Origin: Floridanema evergladense
GTDB taxonomy: Bacteria > Cyanobacteriota > Cyanobacteriia > Cyanobacteriales > Aerosakkonemataceae
Assembly: GCF_041929205.1 (NCBI RefSeq)
Contig: NZ_JBHFNT010000046.1
DNA: 64,000 nucleotides
Reading direction: 5' to 3' (one strand)
The translations under genes and the position numbers were made by a program. Positions 52,034 to 60,828 of this stretch are shown one piece after another. Below the pieces are notes generated by a model. That model saw only the letters and a program-made list of their open reading frames with translations. It made no database searches and was not told where the DNA came from. Positions within the stretch are counted from its first letter, which is position 1. Each line of letters starts with the position of its first letter.

Positions 52034-52570
52034 TCATCCATCGGGATTGATCCGAATCAGTGGTTGACCATATTCTACAGGCTCTCCGTTTTCTACTAAA
52101 ATTTGCATCACCTGCCCGGAAAATTCTGCTTCAATCTCATTCATTAACTTCATTGCTTCAATGATACAGACTGTTTGCCCAGTGCGAATGCGATCGCCCA
52201 CTTGCACAAAAGCCGCTTCCCCCGGAGCCGGAGATCGATAAAACGTCCCCACCATCGGTGAATTTACTGTCACCCATTTAGTATCCACTGGTACAGAAGC
52301 AGCTGGTGAGGCTGGCGTGGCTGCAACAGCCTCACTTACCCCACCATTTGCCATTTCTTTGGTTGGACTTGGCACCCCTGTTGTGACAGCTGACATCATC
52401 TGCGGGGATGTTAGCACCTGATTACTCGCTCCAGACACCTGAGAAACGCTGATACCGATGCTTTTTCGCATCGTTAGTTCAAAATCAGCGCTCTTGAGTG
52501 TCAACTCTGCGATGTCAGTTTGACTAAAAACTGTCAGTAGCTCGCGGAGTTCATTAAAATCCAATTCCAC
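52034..52570 (-). CDS. accB: Biotin carboxyl carrier protein of acetyl-CoA carboxylase
   Basis: 178 aa: helical N-domain, Ala/Pro/Ser/Thr linker, and biotinyl domain with IIEAMKLMNEIEAE (biotinylated Lys). Downstream of efp, an order often seen in cyanobacteria. Confidence 0.96.
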   Translation of the reverse strand: MELDFNELRELLTVFSQTDIAELTLKSADFELTMRKSIGISVSQVSGASNQVLTSPQMMSAVTTGVPSPTKEMANGGVSEAVAATPASPAASVPVDTKWVTVNSPMVGTFYRSPAPGEAAFVQVGDRIRTGQTVCIIEAMKLMNEIEAEFSGQVMQILVENGEPVEYGQPLIRINPDG

Positions 52571-52653
52571 AGTTTATTTAGCCCCGTTAAGTTGGTTTTG
52601 GGTAAATCAATTCGGATTTTGGATCAACGAAAAAATCCAATCTCCCACAGTAA

Positions 52654-53211
52654 TTATTCTCGACCTAAGTATTTATCGTCACGAGTGTCAATTTTAATCC
52701 GTTCCCCTACAGTGATAAACAGAGGAACCATGATTTGAGCGCCTGTTTCGACGATCGCAGGTTTAGAACCTCCTGTCGCCGTATCACCCTTGACACCGGG
52801 ATCGGTTTCTGTTACTTCCAATACCACAGAATTAGGTAATTCTACTTCTAGTACCTGCTCGCCCCAGCGAACGACGTTCACTTCCATACCTTCTTTTAGA
52901 TATTTGACGCGATCGCCAATTTGTGCAGCTGAAAGCCGACCCTCTTCATAAGTTTCCATTTCCATGAAAACGTATTCATCACCTTCTTTGTAGGTATGCT
53001 GCATTGTACTTTTTTCCAAAGTAGCTTGGGGTACAGTTTCCCCAGCCCGGAAAGTCCGTTCCATAACTTTACCACTTTGGACATTTTTCAGTGTTGTCCG
53101 CACAAAAGCTGAACCTTTTCCCGGTTTAACGTGGAGGAATTCCACAACTTTCCATACGCTTCCATCTAATACAATTGATACACCGGGTCGAAAGTCGTTA
53201 CTCGAAATCAT
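52654..53211 (-). CDS. efp: Elongation factor P
   Basis: About 185 aa from ATG 53211 (MISSNDFRPGVSIVLDGSVW). KPGKGSAFVRT is the loop whose Lys enters the ribosomal P site; the three OB-like domains are complete. Operon with accB, 83 bp apart. Confidence 0.96.
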   Translation of the reverse strand: MISSNDFRPGVSIVLDGSVWKVVEFLHVKPGKGSAFVRTTLKNVQSGKVMERTFRAGETVPQATLEKSTMQHTYKEGDEYVFMEMETYEEGRLSAAQIGDRVKYLKEGMEVNVVRWGEQVLEVELPNSVVLEVTETDPGVKGDTATGGSKPAIVETGAQIMVPLFITVGERIKIDTRDDKYLGRE

Positions 53212-53289
53212 GAACCTTTTTCCTGGGCAGAACAATCGGGACTATTAATTGTACCTCTCTTGGGGGACGGGTGATTAGGGGGGACTGAA

Positions 53290-53381
53290 GAGGTGGGGGG
53301 ATGGGGAGTTTTGAGTTTTAAGTTTTAAGTTTTGAGTTTTGAGTTAAACTTCCCCACCTCCCCATCTCCCCATCCCCCCAT
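53290..53381. repeat. G-rich / C-rich inverted STRR
   Basis: GAGGTGGGGGGATGGGGAG (about 53290-53308) faces CTTCCCCACCTCCCCATCTC then CCCATCCCCCC (53347-53381), and between them GAGTTTTAAGTTTTAAGTTT-type 7-mers repeat five times. A long hairpin can form at the efp promoter. Confidence 0.75.
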
Positions 53382-53424
53382 TGTGGGAAAATCTAAAATT
53401 GTGACGCTATCAGAAATCTGAATT

Positions 53425-54552
53425 ATGTCTGGTTTGAGTCTTCCAGTTCTGAATGTGCTGAAACGCTGGCTAAAAACTGGCATCTTGGCGTTACTGTTAG
53501 TCACCCTGTCCATTGGTCTTTGTGCTGCTGGTGTGCGGGACAGTCGTTTACCACAGGGGAATGCTATTACTGATGGGAAAACGCTTTTGCGGTACTCTTT
53601 GCCGATCGATAACAAGCAAGTTAGAGAACTGCAAAAGAGTTTGGAAGATATTCCCCAACAGTTGAGGGGTAAGCGCTGGAGTGCGATTAATGGGGATGTC
53701 AAGAAGGCTACTGCGATCGTTGGCGATCGTCAATCTGATTTGTTAGCTAGTGTCTCCGATGACCAAAAACCCCAAGTTCAAGCTTTGATTAGTCAAATAA
53801 GTGAAAGTCTAGATTCTCTCAAAGCTGCCGCTGAAGCTAAAAATCGACCACAATTGTTAGATCAAACTTCTAGCATCCTCAATTTAGTAGGAGAACTAGA
53901 AGAGTACATGGTACAAAAATTTCCCTTTGAAGTACCTGCCGAATATAGCAATTTACCCCAACTCAAAGGTCGTGCTACTGTTAAAATCACCACAGAAAAA
54001 GGCGACATTAGCCTAGTAGTTGATGGCTACACTGCCCCTGTTACTGCTGGTAATTTTGTCGATTTAGTACAACGTGGTTTTTACAACGGTTTACCTTTTA
54101 CTCGCGCTGAAGAATCCTACGTCCTCCAAACTGGAGATCCACCAGGCAAAGAACAAGGTTTTATTGACCCAAATACCAAAAAATATCGTGCTATTCCCCT
54201 AGAAATTTTAGTTAGAGGTGATGACGCTCCTATTTATGGTATTACCTTAGAAGATGCCGGACGTTACCGCGACCAACCTGTACTACCTTTCTCAGCTTAC
54301 GGTGCTGTAGCAATGGCTAGACCAGAATCAGAAGTTAATGGCGGTTCTTCGCAGTTTTTCTTCTTCTTATTTGAACCAGAATTAACACCTGCTGGTTTAA
54401 ATTTATTGGATGGTCGTTACACCATTTTTGGTTTTGTAACTGAAGGGAAAGATATTTTGCAAAAGCTGAAACAAGGTGACAAAATTGAATCTGCAACAGT
54501 AATTAAAGGCGCAGAAAATTTAATTCAACCTCAGAAAAGCTCCTCCGACTAA
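53425..54552 (+). CDS. Cyclophilin-type peptidyl-prolyl isomerase (TLP40/CYP38-like)
   Basis: 375 aa. Signal peptide (WLKTGILALLLVTLSIGLCA), an N-terminal helical domain (about residues 60-160) and a divergent cyclophilin domain (VTAGNFVDLVQRGFYNGLPF, GGSSQFFFFLFEP). The two-domain plan matches the thylakoid-lumen TLP40/AtCYP38 family, which helps photosystem II assembly. Catalytic residues are partly altered, as in the family. Confidence 0.88.
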   Translation: MSGLSLPVLNVLKRWLKTGILALLLVTLSIGLCAAGVRDSRLPQGNAITDGKTLLRYSLPIDNKQVRELQKSLEDIPQQLRGKRWSAINGDVKKATAIVGDRQSDLLASVSDDQKPQVQALISQISESLDSLKAAAEAKNRPQLLDQTSSILNLVGELEEYMVQKFPFEVPAEYSNLPQLKGRATVKITTEKGDISLVVDGYTAPVTAGNFVDLVQRGFYNGLPFTRAEESYVLQTGDPPGKEQGFIDPNTKKYRAIPLEILVRGDDAPIYGITLEDAGRYRDQPVLPFSAYGAVAMARPESEVNGGSSQFFFFLFEPELTPAGLNLLDGRYTIFGFVTEGKDILQKLKQGDKIESATVIKGAENLIQPQKSSSD

Positions 54553-54560
54553 AGTCGAGG

Positions 54561-54624
54561 CTATACAAACAAAGTCCGCTTATGCGGACTTAATAACCTG
54601 CGAAGGCAGGTTTTGTTTGTATAG
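54561..54624. repeat. Predicted three-way-junction palindrome
   Basis: Outer arms CTATACAAACAAA (54561-54573) and TTTGTTTGTATAG (54612-54624) enclose two hairpins: AAGTCCGC-TTAT-GCGGACTT (54572-54591) and AACCTGC-GAAG-GCAGGTT (54595-54612). It has the folded look of a mobile cyanobacterial repeat and may stop the cyclophilin transcript. Confidence 0.8.
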
Positions 54625-54684
54625 TAGCGATTTTAATCGCCAAAACCTTTTTAAACTTTTTTCCCAATAATCATCGAAGTTGCT

Positions 54685-55356
54685 ATGAGCAATTTTCCCT
54701 TAGCAATACAATCATTGTTCGTAGTGTTAGCCTTCCTTGCCATTTTCATTGCGTTTCCAGCGGTTTTGTTTGGCGTAATTCAAAAATGGCAAGTTATTTT
54801 TTTAATGCTGGGTTATTTGCTGTTTTTTTTGGGGAATATTTGGCGGGTTTGGCGCTATGGTAAATTAAGTAGGAATCAGGAAGATGCTCAATTTAAAGAT
54901 TTTACGGGTTTGGCAATTTTAGCGGGACAATTTATTGCTTTTTTAGTTATCCATTGGTGGGCAATTTATGATTTTTCCCGATCGCCAACTACTACAACTG
55001 TTTGGCAGGCGATCGGTATAATTATTTTAGTTTCAGCGATCGTCATCAACCAATTGGCTATTCGCACTCTCAAGGGTTTGTTCGATCGCATTACAATTAA
55101 ACCAAATCATCATTTAGTCACCACAGGTATTTATAGTCAAGTGCGACATCCCGTATATCTAAGCTATGTTTTGTACCTAGTGGGATATTGCACGATTCTG
55201 CAAAGCTTTGTTAGCCTAGTAATGAGTGTAGTTAGTTGTACAATTTGGTTAGGAAACAGAATTAATATAGAAGAAAAAATGCTGATTGAAAGGTTTGGCG
55301 ATCGCTATCAAGCATACCAAAGCAAAACTAAAAAAATCATTCCTTTTATCTACTGA
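54685..55356 (+). CDS. Isoprenylcysteine carboxylmethyltransferase-family membrane enzyme
   Basis: 223 aa, about five to six TM segments. C-terminal ICMT/PEMT signature: LVTTGIYSQVRHPVYLSYVL, then EEKMLIERFGDRYQAYQSKT. SAM-dependent; acceptor unknown. Confidence 0.87.
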   Translation: MSNFPLAIQSLFVVLAFLAIFIAFPAVLFGVIQKWQVIFLMLGYLLFFLGNIWRVWRYGKLSRNQEDAQFKDFTGLAILAGQFIAFLVIHWWAIYDFSRSPTTTTVWQAIGIIILVSAIVINQLAIRTLKGLFDRITIKPNHHLVTTGIYSQVRHPVYLSYVLYLVGYCTILQSFVSLVMSVVSCTIWLGNRINIEEKMLIERFGDRYQAYQSKTKKIIPFIY

Positions 55357-55377
55357 AAAAAAACAGGTGTTTAAATT

Positions 55378-55662
55378 ATGGCAGTTCTCGAATATTTAGT
55401 GGTAATATCTCTGGCAGGAATGACTGGGTTTGTCCTATTTAGGGCGGCTGAATCTAAGAGCAAACAACAAAAATTAACCAATGCTTTTTATCGGTTATTA
55501 GAAGATAGAGATAGTTGTGTTTCATTGATTCAGTTATCAGCAACCGCTAGGGTGGAACCGCAGTTAGCAAAACAATATTTAGACGAACAGGTGAAGATAT
55601 TTGGGGCGTTTCCCGAAGTAGATAATGATGGCAATACTTATTATCGATTCCCCAAAATGTAG
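55378..55662 (+). CDS. Small membrane-anchored protein
   Basis: 94 aa: one N-terminal TM (LVVISLAGMTGFVLFRAA), then a winged-helix-like soluble part (QLSATARVEPQLAKQYLDEQ, ending GNTYYRFPKM). Two bp before thiL, so co-transcribed. Not recognised. Confidence 0.72.
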   Translation: MAVLEYLVVISLAGMTGFVLFRAAESKSKQQKLTNAFYRLLEDRDSCVSLIQLSATARVEPQLAKQYLDEQVKIFGAFPEVDNDGNTYYRFPKM

Positions 55663-55664
55663 TC

Positions 55665-56729
55665 ATGTTTGACGAAAATCCAGAACAAAAAGTTAAAGAT
55701 ATTGGCGAACAAGGTTTACTGCAAAAGTTACACCGTTTTTGTCCTCCAGATATAATTGGCGATGATGCAGCAGTAATTAAAACTTTGCCAGAACAATCTT
55801 TAATTGTGACAACTGATATGTTAGTAGATGGGGTGCATTTTAGCGATCGCACTACTTCCCCAGAAGACGCAGGTTGGCGTGCTGCTGCTGCTAATTTATC
55901 AGATTTAGCGGCGATGGGTTCGACACCTTTGGGAATCACTGTTGGATTAGCAATTAATGGCGAAACTCCGGTTAGTTGGGTGGAAAAACTTTATCAGGGA
56001 ATGAATGATTGTTTGCAAATTTATCATACTCCGATTGTTGGAGGCGATGTAGTGCGATCGCCAATCAATACCATCTCAATTACCGCTTTTGGACAAGCTA
56101 ATCCTAATTGTATTATTCGCAGGGGAAATGCTCAACCGGGAGATGCGATCGTAGTCACAGGAATTCACGGAGCCTCAAAAGCCGGATTAGAATTATTACT
56201 AAATCCAGAAATTGGAAAAACCCTCAAAGATACCGAAAAAAATACATTAATTAAAGCCCATCAACGCCCCAAACCAAGATTAGATATACTACCAATACTC
56301 TGGGAAATTTTATCATCCCAATCCCCAGGCTTCGACGTGAGCGCTCAGCCGAACGTCCCCAGTCCCCAGTCCCCAATCCCTATCGCCGGAATGGATAGCA
56401 GCGACGGATTAGCAGACGCAATTCTACAGATTTGTAATTTTAGTAAAGTGGGGGCAAAAATTGAGCGATCGCAACTTCCCACACCATCAGCTTTTCATAA
56501 CTGGTTATCCCCGCAGCAAAGTATAGAATGGGTATTGTATGGCGGAGAAGACTTTGAATTAGTGTTGTGTCTTCCATCTGAAATTGCCGAAAGTTTAGTC
56601 GAAAAATTAGGGAAAGATAGCTCAATTATTGGTAGAATTACTAAAGAGAAAATTGTACAAATAACAGATAATACAGGCAATTATGCCGATGAAAATTTGA
56701 GCCTCAGCCAAGGATTTCAACACTTTTGA
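55665..56729 (+). CDS. thiL: Thiamine-monophosphate kinase
   Basis: 354 aa of the PurM/ThiL ATP-binding fold: IGDDAAVIKTLPEQSLIVTT, DMLVDGVHFS, NLSDLAAMGSTPLG, and GMDSSDGLADAI. It makes thiamine pyrophosphate. An about 20-residue insertion (SPGFDVSAQPNVPSPQSPIP) before GMDSSDG is coded by repeat DNA (56317-56391) and makes the protein longer than its family. Confidence 0.94.
   Translation: MFDENPEQKVKDIGEQGLLQKLHRFCPPDIIGDDAAVIKTLPEQSLIVTTDMLVDGVHFSDRTTSPEDAGWRAAAANLSDLAAMGSTPLGITVGLAINGETPVSWVEKLYQGMNDCLQIYHTPIVGGDVVRSPINTISITAFGQANPNCIIRRGNAQPGDAIVVTGIHGASKAGLELLLNPEIGKTLKDTEKNTLIKAHQRPKPRLDILPILWEILSSQSPGFDVSAQPNVPSPQSPIPIAGMDSSDGLADAILQICNFSKVGAKIERSQLPTPSAFHNWLSPQQSIEWVLYGGEDFELVLCLPSEIAESLVEKLGKDSSIIGRITKEKIVQITDNTGNYADENLSLSQGFQHF
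56317..56391. repeat. Composite repeat inside thiL
   Basis: A CTTCGACGTGAGCGCTCAGC palindrome-type block followed by CCCCAGT/CCCCAAT heptamers, read in frame. The heptamer is the same as in purD. Confidence 0.8.
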
Positions 56730-56854
56730 AGTAAGTAGGATAGGGCGTGCCATCAAGTGCTATCTTTAGACATAACAGCACTATCCAGGTACTATTGAAA
56801 ATGCTCAATACCGTGATTGATGTCTCGCCTAAAGACAAACCAAGTAAAAATTAA

Positions 56855-57049
56855 ATGACCAACGAGAAACCAGAGGAGCGATCGGAGTGGAGTCCATTAA
56901 CAGAGACAAGAGACTGAGCAGCTGCGGCTACAGAAGCCAACTGCTACAAAATCGCCAAACGTAAAGGTAAGCGGGTAGTAGAGATTATCAACACCGGGCG
57001 CAGCATTCTTCCTATTGTTTGCATTTTTGAGGATATCCAAGATGACTGA
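56855..57049 (+). pseudogene. Small gene interrupted by an in-frame TGA
   Basis: ATG 56855 reads MTNEKPEERSEWSPLTETRD, then TGA (56915-56917), then in the same frame AAAATEANCYKIAKRKGKRV and VEIINTGRSILPIVCIFEDI, stopping at 57049. The sequence past the stop looks like protein. Its end overlaps the next ATG by ATGA. Product unknown; nonsense mutation is the simplest explanation. Confidence 0.5.
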
Positions 57050-57281
57050 GGCTCAATTGGCTGAAGTAATAACCCAAATCCCTATTGCTGAACTAATCTA
57101 TTTGCTGAATGCGATTAGCAAGCGTAACTATGCTCAGTTTCAGGTGCTAGAAAACTTGTTTGTTGCTAATTATGGAATTGAGGTTTGGGAAGAGTATTTT
57201 AACTTTCGTTTGCTGCCAGCGCTGGATAGCGCTTCTAACCAATGGCTTTTAGATCGGCTATTGGACAAACAAAGAAACTAG
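57042..57281 (+). CDS. Small hypothetical protein, 79 aa
   Basis: MTEAQLAEVITQIPIAELIY from ATG 57042, with GAGGA at 57029-57033. All helical; a C-terminal SNQWLLDRLLDKQRN. ATG 57042 overlaps the stop of the broken ORF before it. The longer start at 57015 is not RBS-supported. Confidence 0.65.
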   Translation: MTEAQLAEVITQIPIAELIYLLNAISKRNYAQFQVLENLFVANYGIEVWEEYFNFRLLPALDSASNQWLLDRLLDKQRN

Positions 57282-57306
57282 CGGTCCGACAGCTAAATAA
57301 AAAATC

Positions 57307-57331
57307 AATGGTGGGTAAGATGCCCACCATT
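57307..57331. terminator. Hairpin between convergent genes
   Basis: AATGGTGGG-TAAGATG-CCCACCATT, a perfect 9-bp stem 26 bp after the small gene's stop and 50 bp after prs on the other strand; no long T run. Confidence 0.55.
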
Positions 57332-57380
57332 AAACGAGATTAAATATTAAATTCTATGAGTTTTTGCCGCAAAATTTGAG

Positions 57381-58391
57381 TTAATGGAACATACTGCTAA
57401 CAGAACTATCTTCGTGAATTCGCCAGATAGTTTCACCCAAAACATCAGCGACAGATAAAATTGTCAACCCTGGAAAGCGGAGTTCTTCAGCTAAGGGAAT
57501 AGTATTAGTAACAATTACTTCTTCAAAAACACCAGAAGATAACCTTTCAATGGCTGGGGGTGAAAATACCGCGTGGGTAGCACAAGCATAAACTTGTTTT
57601 GCCCCTTCTTGACGCAAGATACGCGCACCTTCTGTAATCGTGCCACCAGTATCAATCATGTCATCCACTAACACCGCTGTTTTACCAGCGACATCACCGA
57701 TGACATTCATAACTTCGGCTACATTGTGAGCTTGACGACGCTTGTCGATGATTGCCAAAGGAGCATCATTGAGCTTTTTGGCAAATGCTCTGGCTCTAGC
57801 AACACCGCCCACATCTGGCGAAACTACGACGATATCGGTTAGCTGTTTAGCTAAGAGATAGTCTAAGATAACTGGCGAACCGTAGACGTGATCCAAAGGA
57901 ATGTCAAAATAACCTTGTATTTGTCCTGAGTGCAAATCCATTGCTAGGATGCGATTAGCGCCAGCTTCGGTAATTAGATTAGCAACTAATTTAGCGGTAA
58001 TTGCTTCGCGCCCTGCGGTTTTGCGATCGGCACGAGCATAACCATAATAGGGAATCACTGCGGTAACTTGCCTAGCAGAAGCCCGACGACAGGCATCAAT
58101 CATTATTAGCAGTTCCATTAGGTGATCGTTTACCGGGCGGCAAGTTGGCTGAATCAGATAAACATCACAGCCCCGGATTGATTCTTGAATTTGAATATAA
58201 ATTTCCCCATCCGCAAAATCTTTATGGAGCATGGGGCCTAAGTCCATTCCCAAGTAGCGGGCTACTTCCTGGGCTAGGGGAATATTAGCGGAGCCAGAAA
58301 ACAATCTCAAACGGTTATTAGGAGAGATTGATGGTGATATTGGCTGAAGAGTCAAAGTCGCAGAACGAATCACAGGAGACCCTCTAAGCAT
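57381..58391 (-). CDS. prs: Ribose-phosphate pyrophosphokinase
   Basis: 336 aa. It makes PRPP, the substrate used by PurF. RLFSGSANIPLAQEVARYLG, VSPDVGGVARARAFAKK and the PRPP loop VLVDDMIDTGGT are conserved. Confidence 0.96.
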   Translation of the reverse strand: MLRGSPVIRSATLTLQPISPSISPNNRLRLFSGSANIPLAQEVARYLGMDLGPMLHKDFADGEIYIQIQESIRGCDVYLIQPTCRPVNDHLMELLIMIDACRRASARQVTAVIPYYGYARADRKTAGREAITAKLVANLITEAGANRILAMDLHSGQIQGYFDIPLDHVYGSPVILDYLLAKQLTDIVVVSPDVGGVARARAFAKKLNDAPLAIIDKRRQAHNVAEVMNVIGDVAGKTAVLVDDMIDTGGTITEGARILRQEGAKQVYACATHAVFSPPAIERLSSGVFEEVIVTNTIPLAEELRFPGLTILSVADVLGETIWRIHEDSSVSSMFH

Positions 58392-58785
58392 TATTTAACA
58401 ATATATTATCATTTTAATTCGCAAAAAATAAGCTATGTTTTTTTAAATTTGTTGACATAAAACTTTTGCTTAGATGAAATCCCGTAAGTAATTTACCCGA
58501 TTTATTGACCTCTTACTTTCGGAAGTGTCATGAAAGTAAGAGCGATCGCAGACTCTAAATTAATCAGTTGTTGAGATGACTCGTAGATAATACTGAGAAT
58601 TTTAACTGACAGCCGTATTGTGTATGTAAAGATCGAGTAAAAGATGATATTTTATCTTCACGATTACTTTACATTAGTTCCCATACTCGATTATCATCCA
58701 TGACACAATGAAACTTTTCAAGTTAAGCTAGAATGCTGCCAACAAAAATGTTTCGTCATTACCTTTGTCTGCTCAAATAACTGTG
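58392..58785. other. Intergenic region upstream of the kinase, 394 bp
   Basis: A CTCTTACTTTC/GAAAGTAAGAG hairpin (58510-58542) and a larger imperfect palindrome (about 58627-58673) are present, no gene. Confidence 0.5.
58510..58542. promoter_or_regulatory. 11-bp-stem hairpin
   Basis: CTCTTACTTTC pairs with GAAAGTAAGAG around an 11-nt loop between the divergent prs and kinase genes. No T run. Confidence 0.5.
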
Positions 58786-60801
58786 ATGCAACCACCGCTT
58801 CCCAATGGAACTATTCTGCAAAACCGCTACTGCTTACTCAATCTTTTGGGTCAAGGGGGGTTTGGACGAACCTATCTTGCCGAAGATCGAGGGCGTTTTC
58901 AGGAAAAATGCGCTTTAAAAGAATTCATTCCCCAACACCCAGGTAGTCAATCTCTACAAAAGGCTAAGGAACTTTTTCAACGGGAAGCTAGCATACTTTA
59001 TCAAATTAAGCATCCGCAAATTCCCCAGTTTCGCGCTGCCTTTGCCCAAAATCAACGTTTATTTTTGGTACAGGACTATGTGGAAGGAAAAACTTATCGG
59101 GAGTTACTTGGGGAACGGAAGTCGAAAAACGAAAGGTTTACAGAAGCAGAAGTTTTGCGTTTGTTGCAGCAGTTATTGCCAGTACTCGATTATATTCATA
59201 GTCAAGGAATTATTCACCGAGATATTTCACCGGACAATGTTATCTTGCGGGAACGCGATAAGTCTAACGACACGCTGCGCGATAAGTCTAACGACACGCT
59301 GCGCGATCGCACACCAGTATTAATTGATTTTGGTGTAGTTAAAGATATCGCTTCTAAAATGCAATATCCTGATTTAACGTCCGCAACTACAGTGGGAAAA
59401 ATGGGTTATGCGCCTTCGGAACAAATTCAGACTGGAAGGGCTTATCCTAATAGCGATCTTTATTCTTTAGCGGTAATGGCAATTGTGTTATTGACGGCAC
59501 AGGAACCGCAAGTTTTATTTGATGAAAATAACCTGTCTTGGAATTGGCAAAAGTGGATACCTCCTGTTAGTCCGGTGTTAGCACAAGTATTGAATCGAAT
59601 GTTAAGTTATCGACCGGGCGATCGCTACCCCGATGCCCGTTCAGTGATTCGTGCTTTAACTTCACCTCCTAGCGTAACTACCCCAAACAACTCCTCAGAA
59701 AAAAAACCTGTTTCTCAACAGCAAAAACTTACTAACACTCCCAATCTTTCTGAATTTCAAACGGTAGCAGTTGCCCGTAAAGTTGAACCAAATCCTTCTG
59801 TAAAAAAGCCTGCCCTAGTGACTATTCCTGCCCAAAAGTCAGTCTGGGAAAACCCGTTTATGGTGTTTTTAGTGGGTTTATTTTTAGCGTTATTGGCTGG
59901 AGTAGGTTCTTGGTTTTTAGTCAGTTACATTTTGAACCAAGGATTAATTTTCCGCAATCTACAATTACCCTCTGTTAGTAATAACTCTTCCAGGGCAACA
60001 CCTACACCTTGGGAAACTTCTAGTGAGGTGTTTCCTGATGCTACTCACAGAGCAAAACCAACAGAAATTCCTAGTTCTAATGCTGAACCTGTAACTTATA
60101 ATAAGCGTCTTAACCCAATTCCCGGAGAAACTTTAACTGCTGAAGATAACTTAAAGTCTAATGCCACAGTTAATTATATTATTTACGGAGTTCAAGGGCA
60201 AAAATTAAGTGCTTTGTTAACCCAAGAAGGGGTTTTGATGACAGTTTTAGCACCCAATGGAGAAACGGTAGATAATCAGTCGAAAAGAGTTACCCGTTGG
60301 GAAGGAACGCTGCCTTATAGTGGTGATTATACAATTCAATTGGGTACGGTTAAAGGTGTGTCAGAAAGTAGTTATAAACTAGAGTTATTTTTAACTAATG
60401 CTGAACCAATTCCTACGCCAACTCCGATCGAAACTCCTACACCTGCACTGACACCCACACCTACACCAACTCCTACAGAAACTCCGGCAGCAAATATTTT
60501 AATTGATGCTGAACCAATTAATTTCGCTGATGGGGGAATAGGTACACAAATTTTGTCCGATCGCACTAATCCTACAAGAATCAAACGCTATTTGCTAAAC
60601 TTACAATCAGGTCAAGTGGTAAGCGTCAGAGTTCTCACTGGTGATGTAACTTTAGATATTCGTTATCCCAATGGTGAGTTAGTAGAAAATGCTACTGGTT
60701 TGGGAGAATGGGAATCAAAGATCGATCGATCAGGAGAATATAAAATTGATATCAAAGCAAGTCAAGAGAGTGTATTTTCGTTAGATGTTACAGTTAGATG
60801 A
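58786..60801 (+). CDS. Membrane Ser/Thr protein kinase with C-terminal sensor-like domains
   Basis: About 671 aa from ATG 58786 (MQPPLPNGTILQNRYCLLNL). Kinase: LLGQGGFGRTYLAED, Lys in CALKEFIP, HRDISPDNV (catalytic Asp) and IDFGVVKD (DFG). Then a TM helix (FMVFLVGLFLALLAGVGSWF), a first extracytoplasmic beta domain (LNPIPGETLTAEDNLKSN onward), a Thr/Pro linker and a second copy of that domain. They resemble the pre-peptidase C-terminal (PPC) fold. A 24-bp tandem duplication lies in the kinase loop. Confidence 0.92.
   Translation: MQPPLPNGTILQNRYCLLNLLGQGGFGRTYLAEDRGRFQEKCALKEFIPQHPGSQSLQKAKELFQREASILYQIKHPQIPQFRAAFAQNQRLFLVQDYVEGKTYRELLGERKSKNERFTEAEVLRLLQQLLPVLDYIHSQGIIHRDISPDNVILRERDKSNDTLRDKSNDTLRDRTPVLIDFGVVKDIASKMQYPDLTSATTVGKMGYAPSEQIQTGRAYPNSDLYSLAVMAIVLLTAQEPQVLFDENNLSWNWQKWIPPVSPVLAQVLNRMLSYRPGDRYPDARSVIRALTSPPSVTTPNNSSEKKPVSQQQKLTNTPNLSEFQTVAVARKVEPNPSVKKPALVTIPAQKSVWENPFMVFLVGLFLALLAGVGSWFLVSYILNQGLIFRNLQLPSVSNNSSRATPTPWETSSEVFPDATHRAKPTEIPSSNAEPVTYNKRLNPIPGETLTAEDNLKSNATVNYIIYGVQGQKLSALLTQEGVLMTVLAPNGETVDNQSKRVTRWEGTLPYSGDYTIQLGTVKGVSESSYKLELFLTNAEPIPTPTPIETPTPALTPTPTPTPTETPAANILIDAEPINFADGGIGTQILSDRTNPTRIKRYLLNLQSGQVVSVRVLTGDVTLDIRYPNGELVENATGLGEWESKIDRSGEYKIDIKASQESVFSLDVTVR
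59257..59304. repeat. Exact 24-bp tandem duplication in kinase gene
   Basis: Two identical 24-bp units (59257-59280, 59281-59304) encode a doubled DKSNDTLR between the catalytic loop and the DFG motif. Confidence 0.9.
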
Positions 60802-60828
60802 AAAAGGCATAAAGGAGTTTTTTATAAT

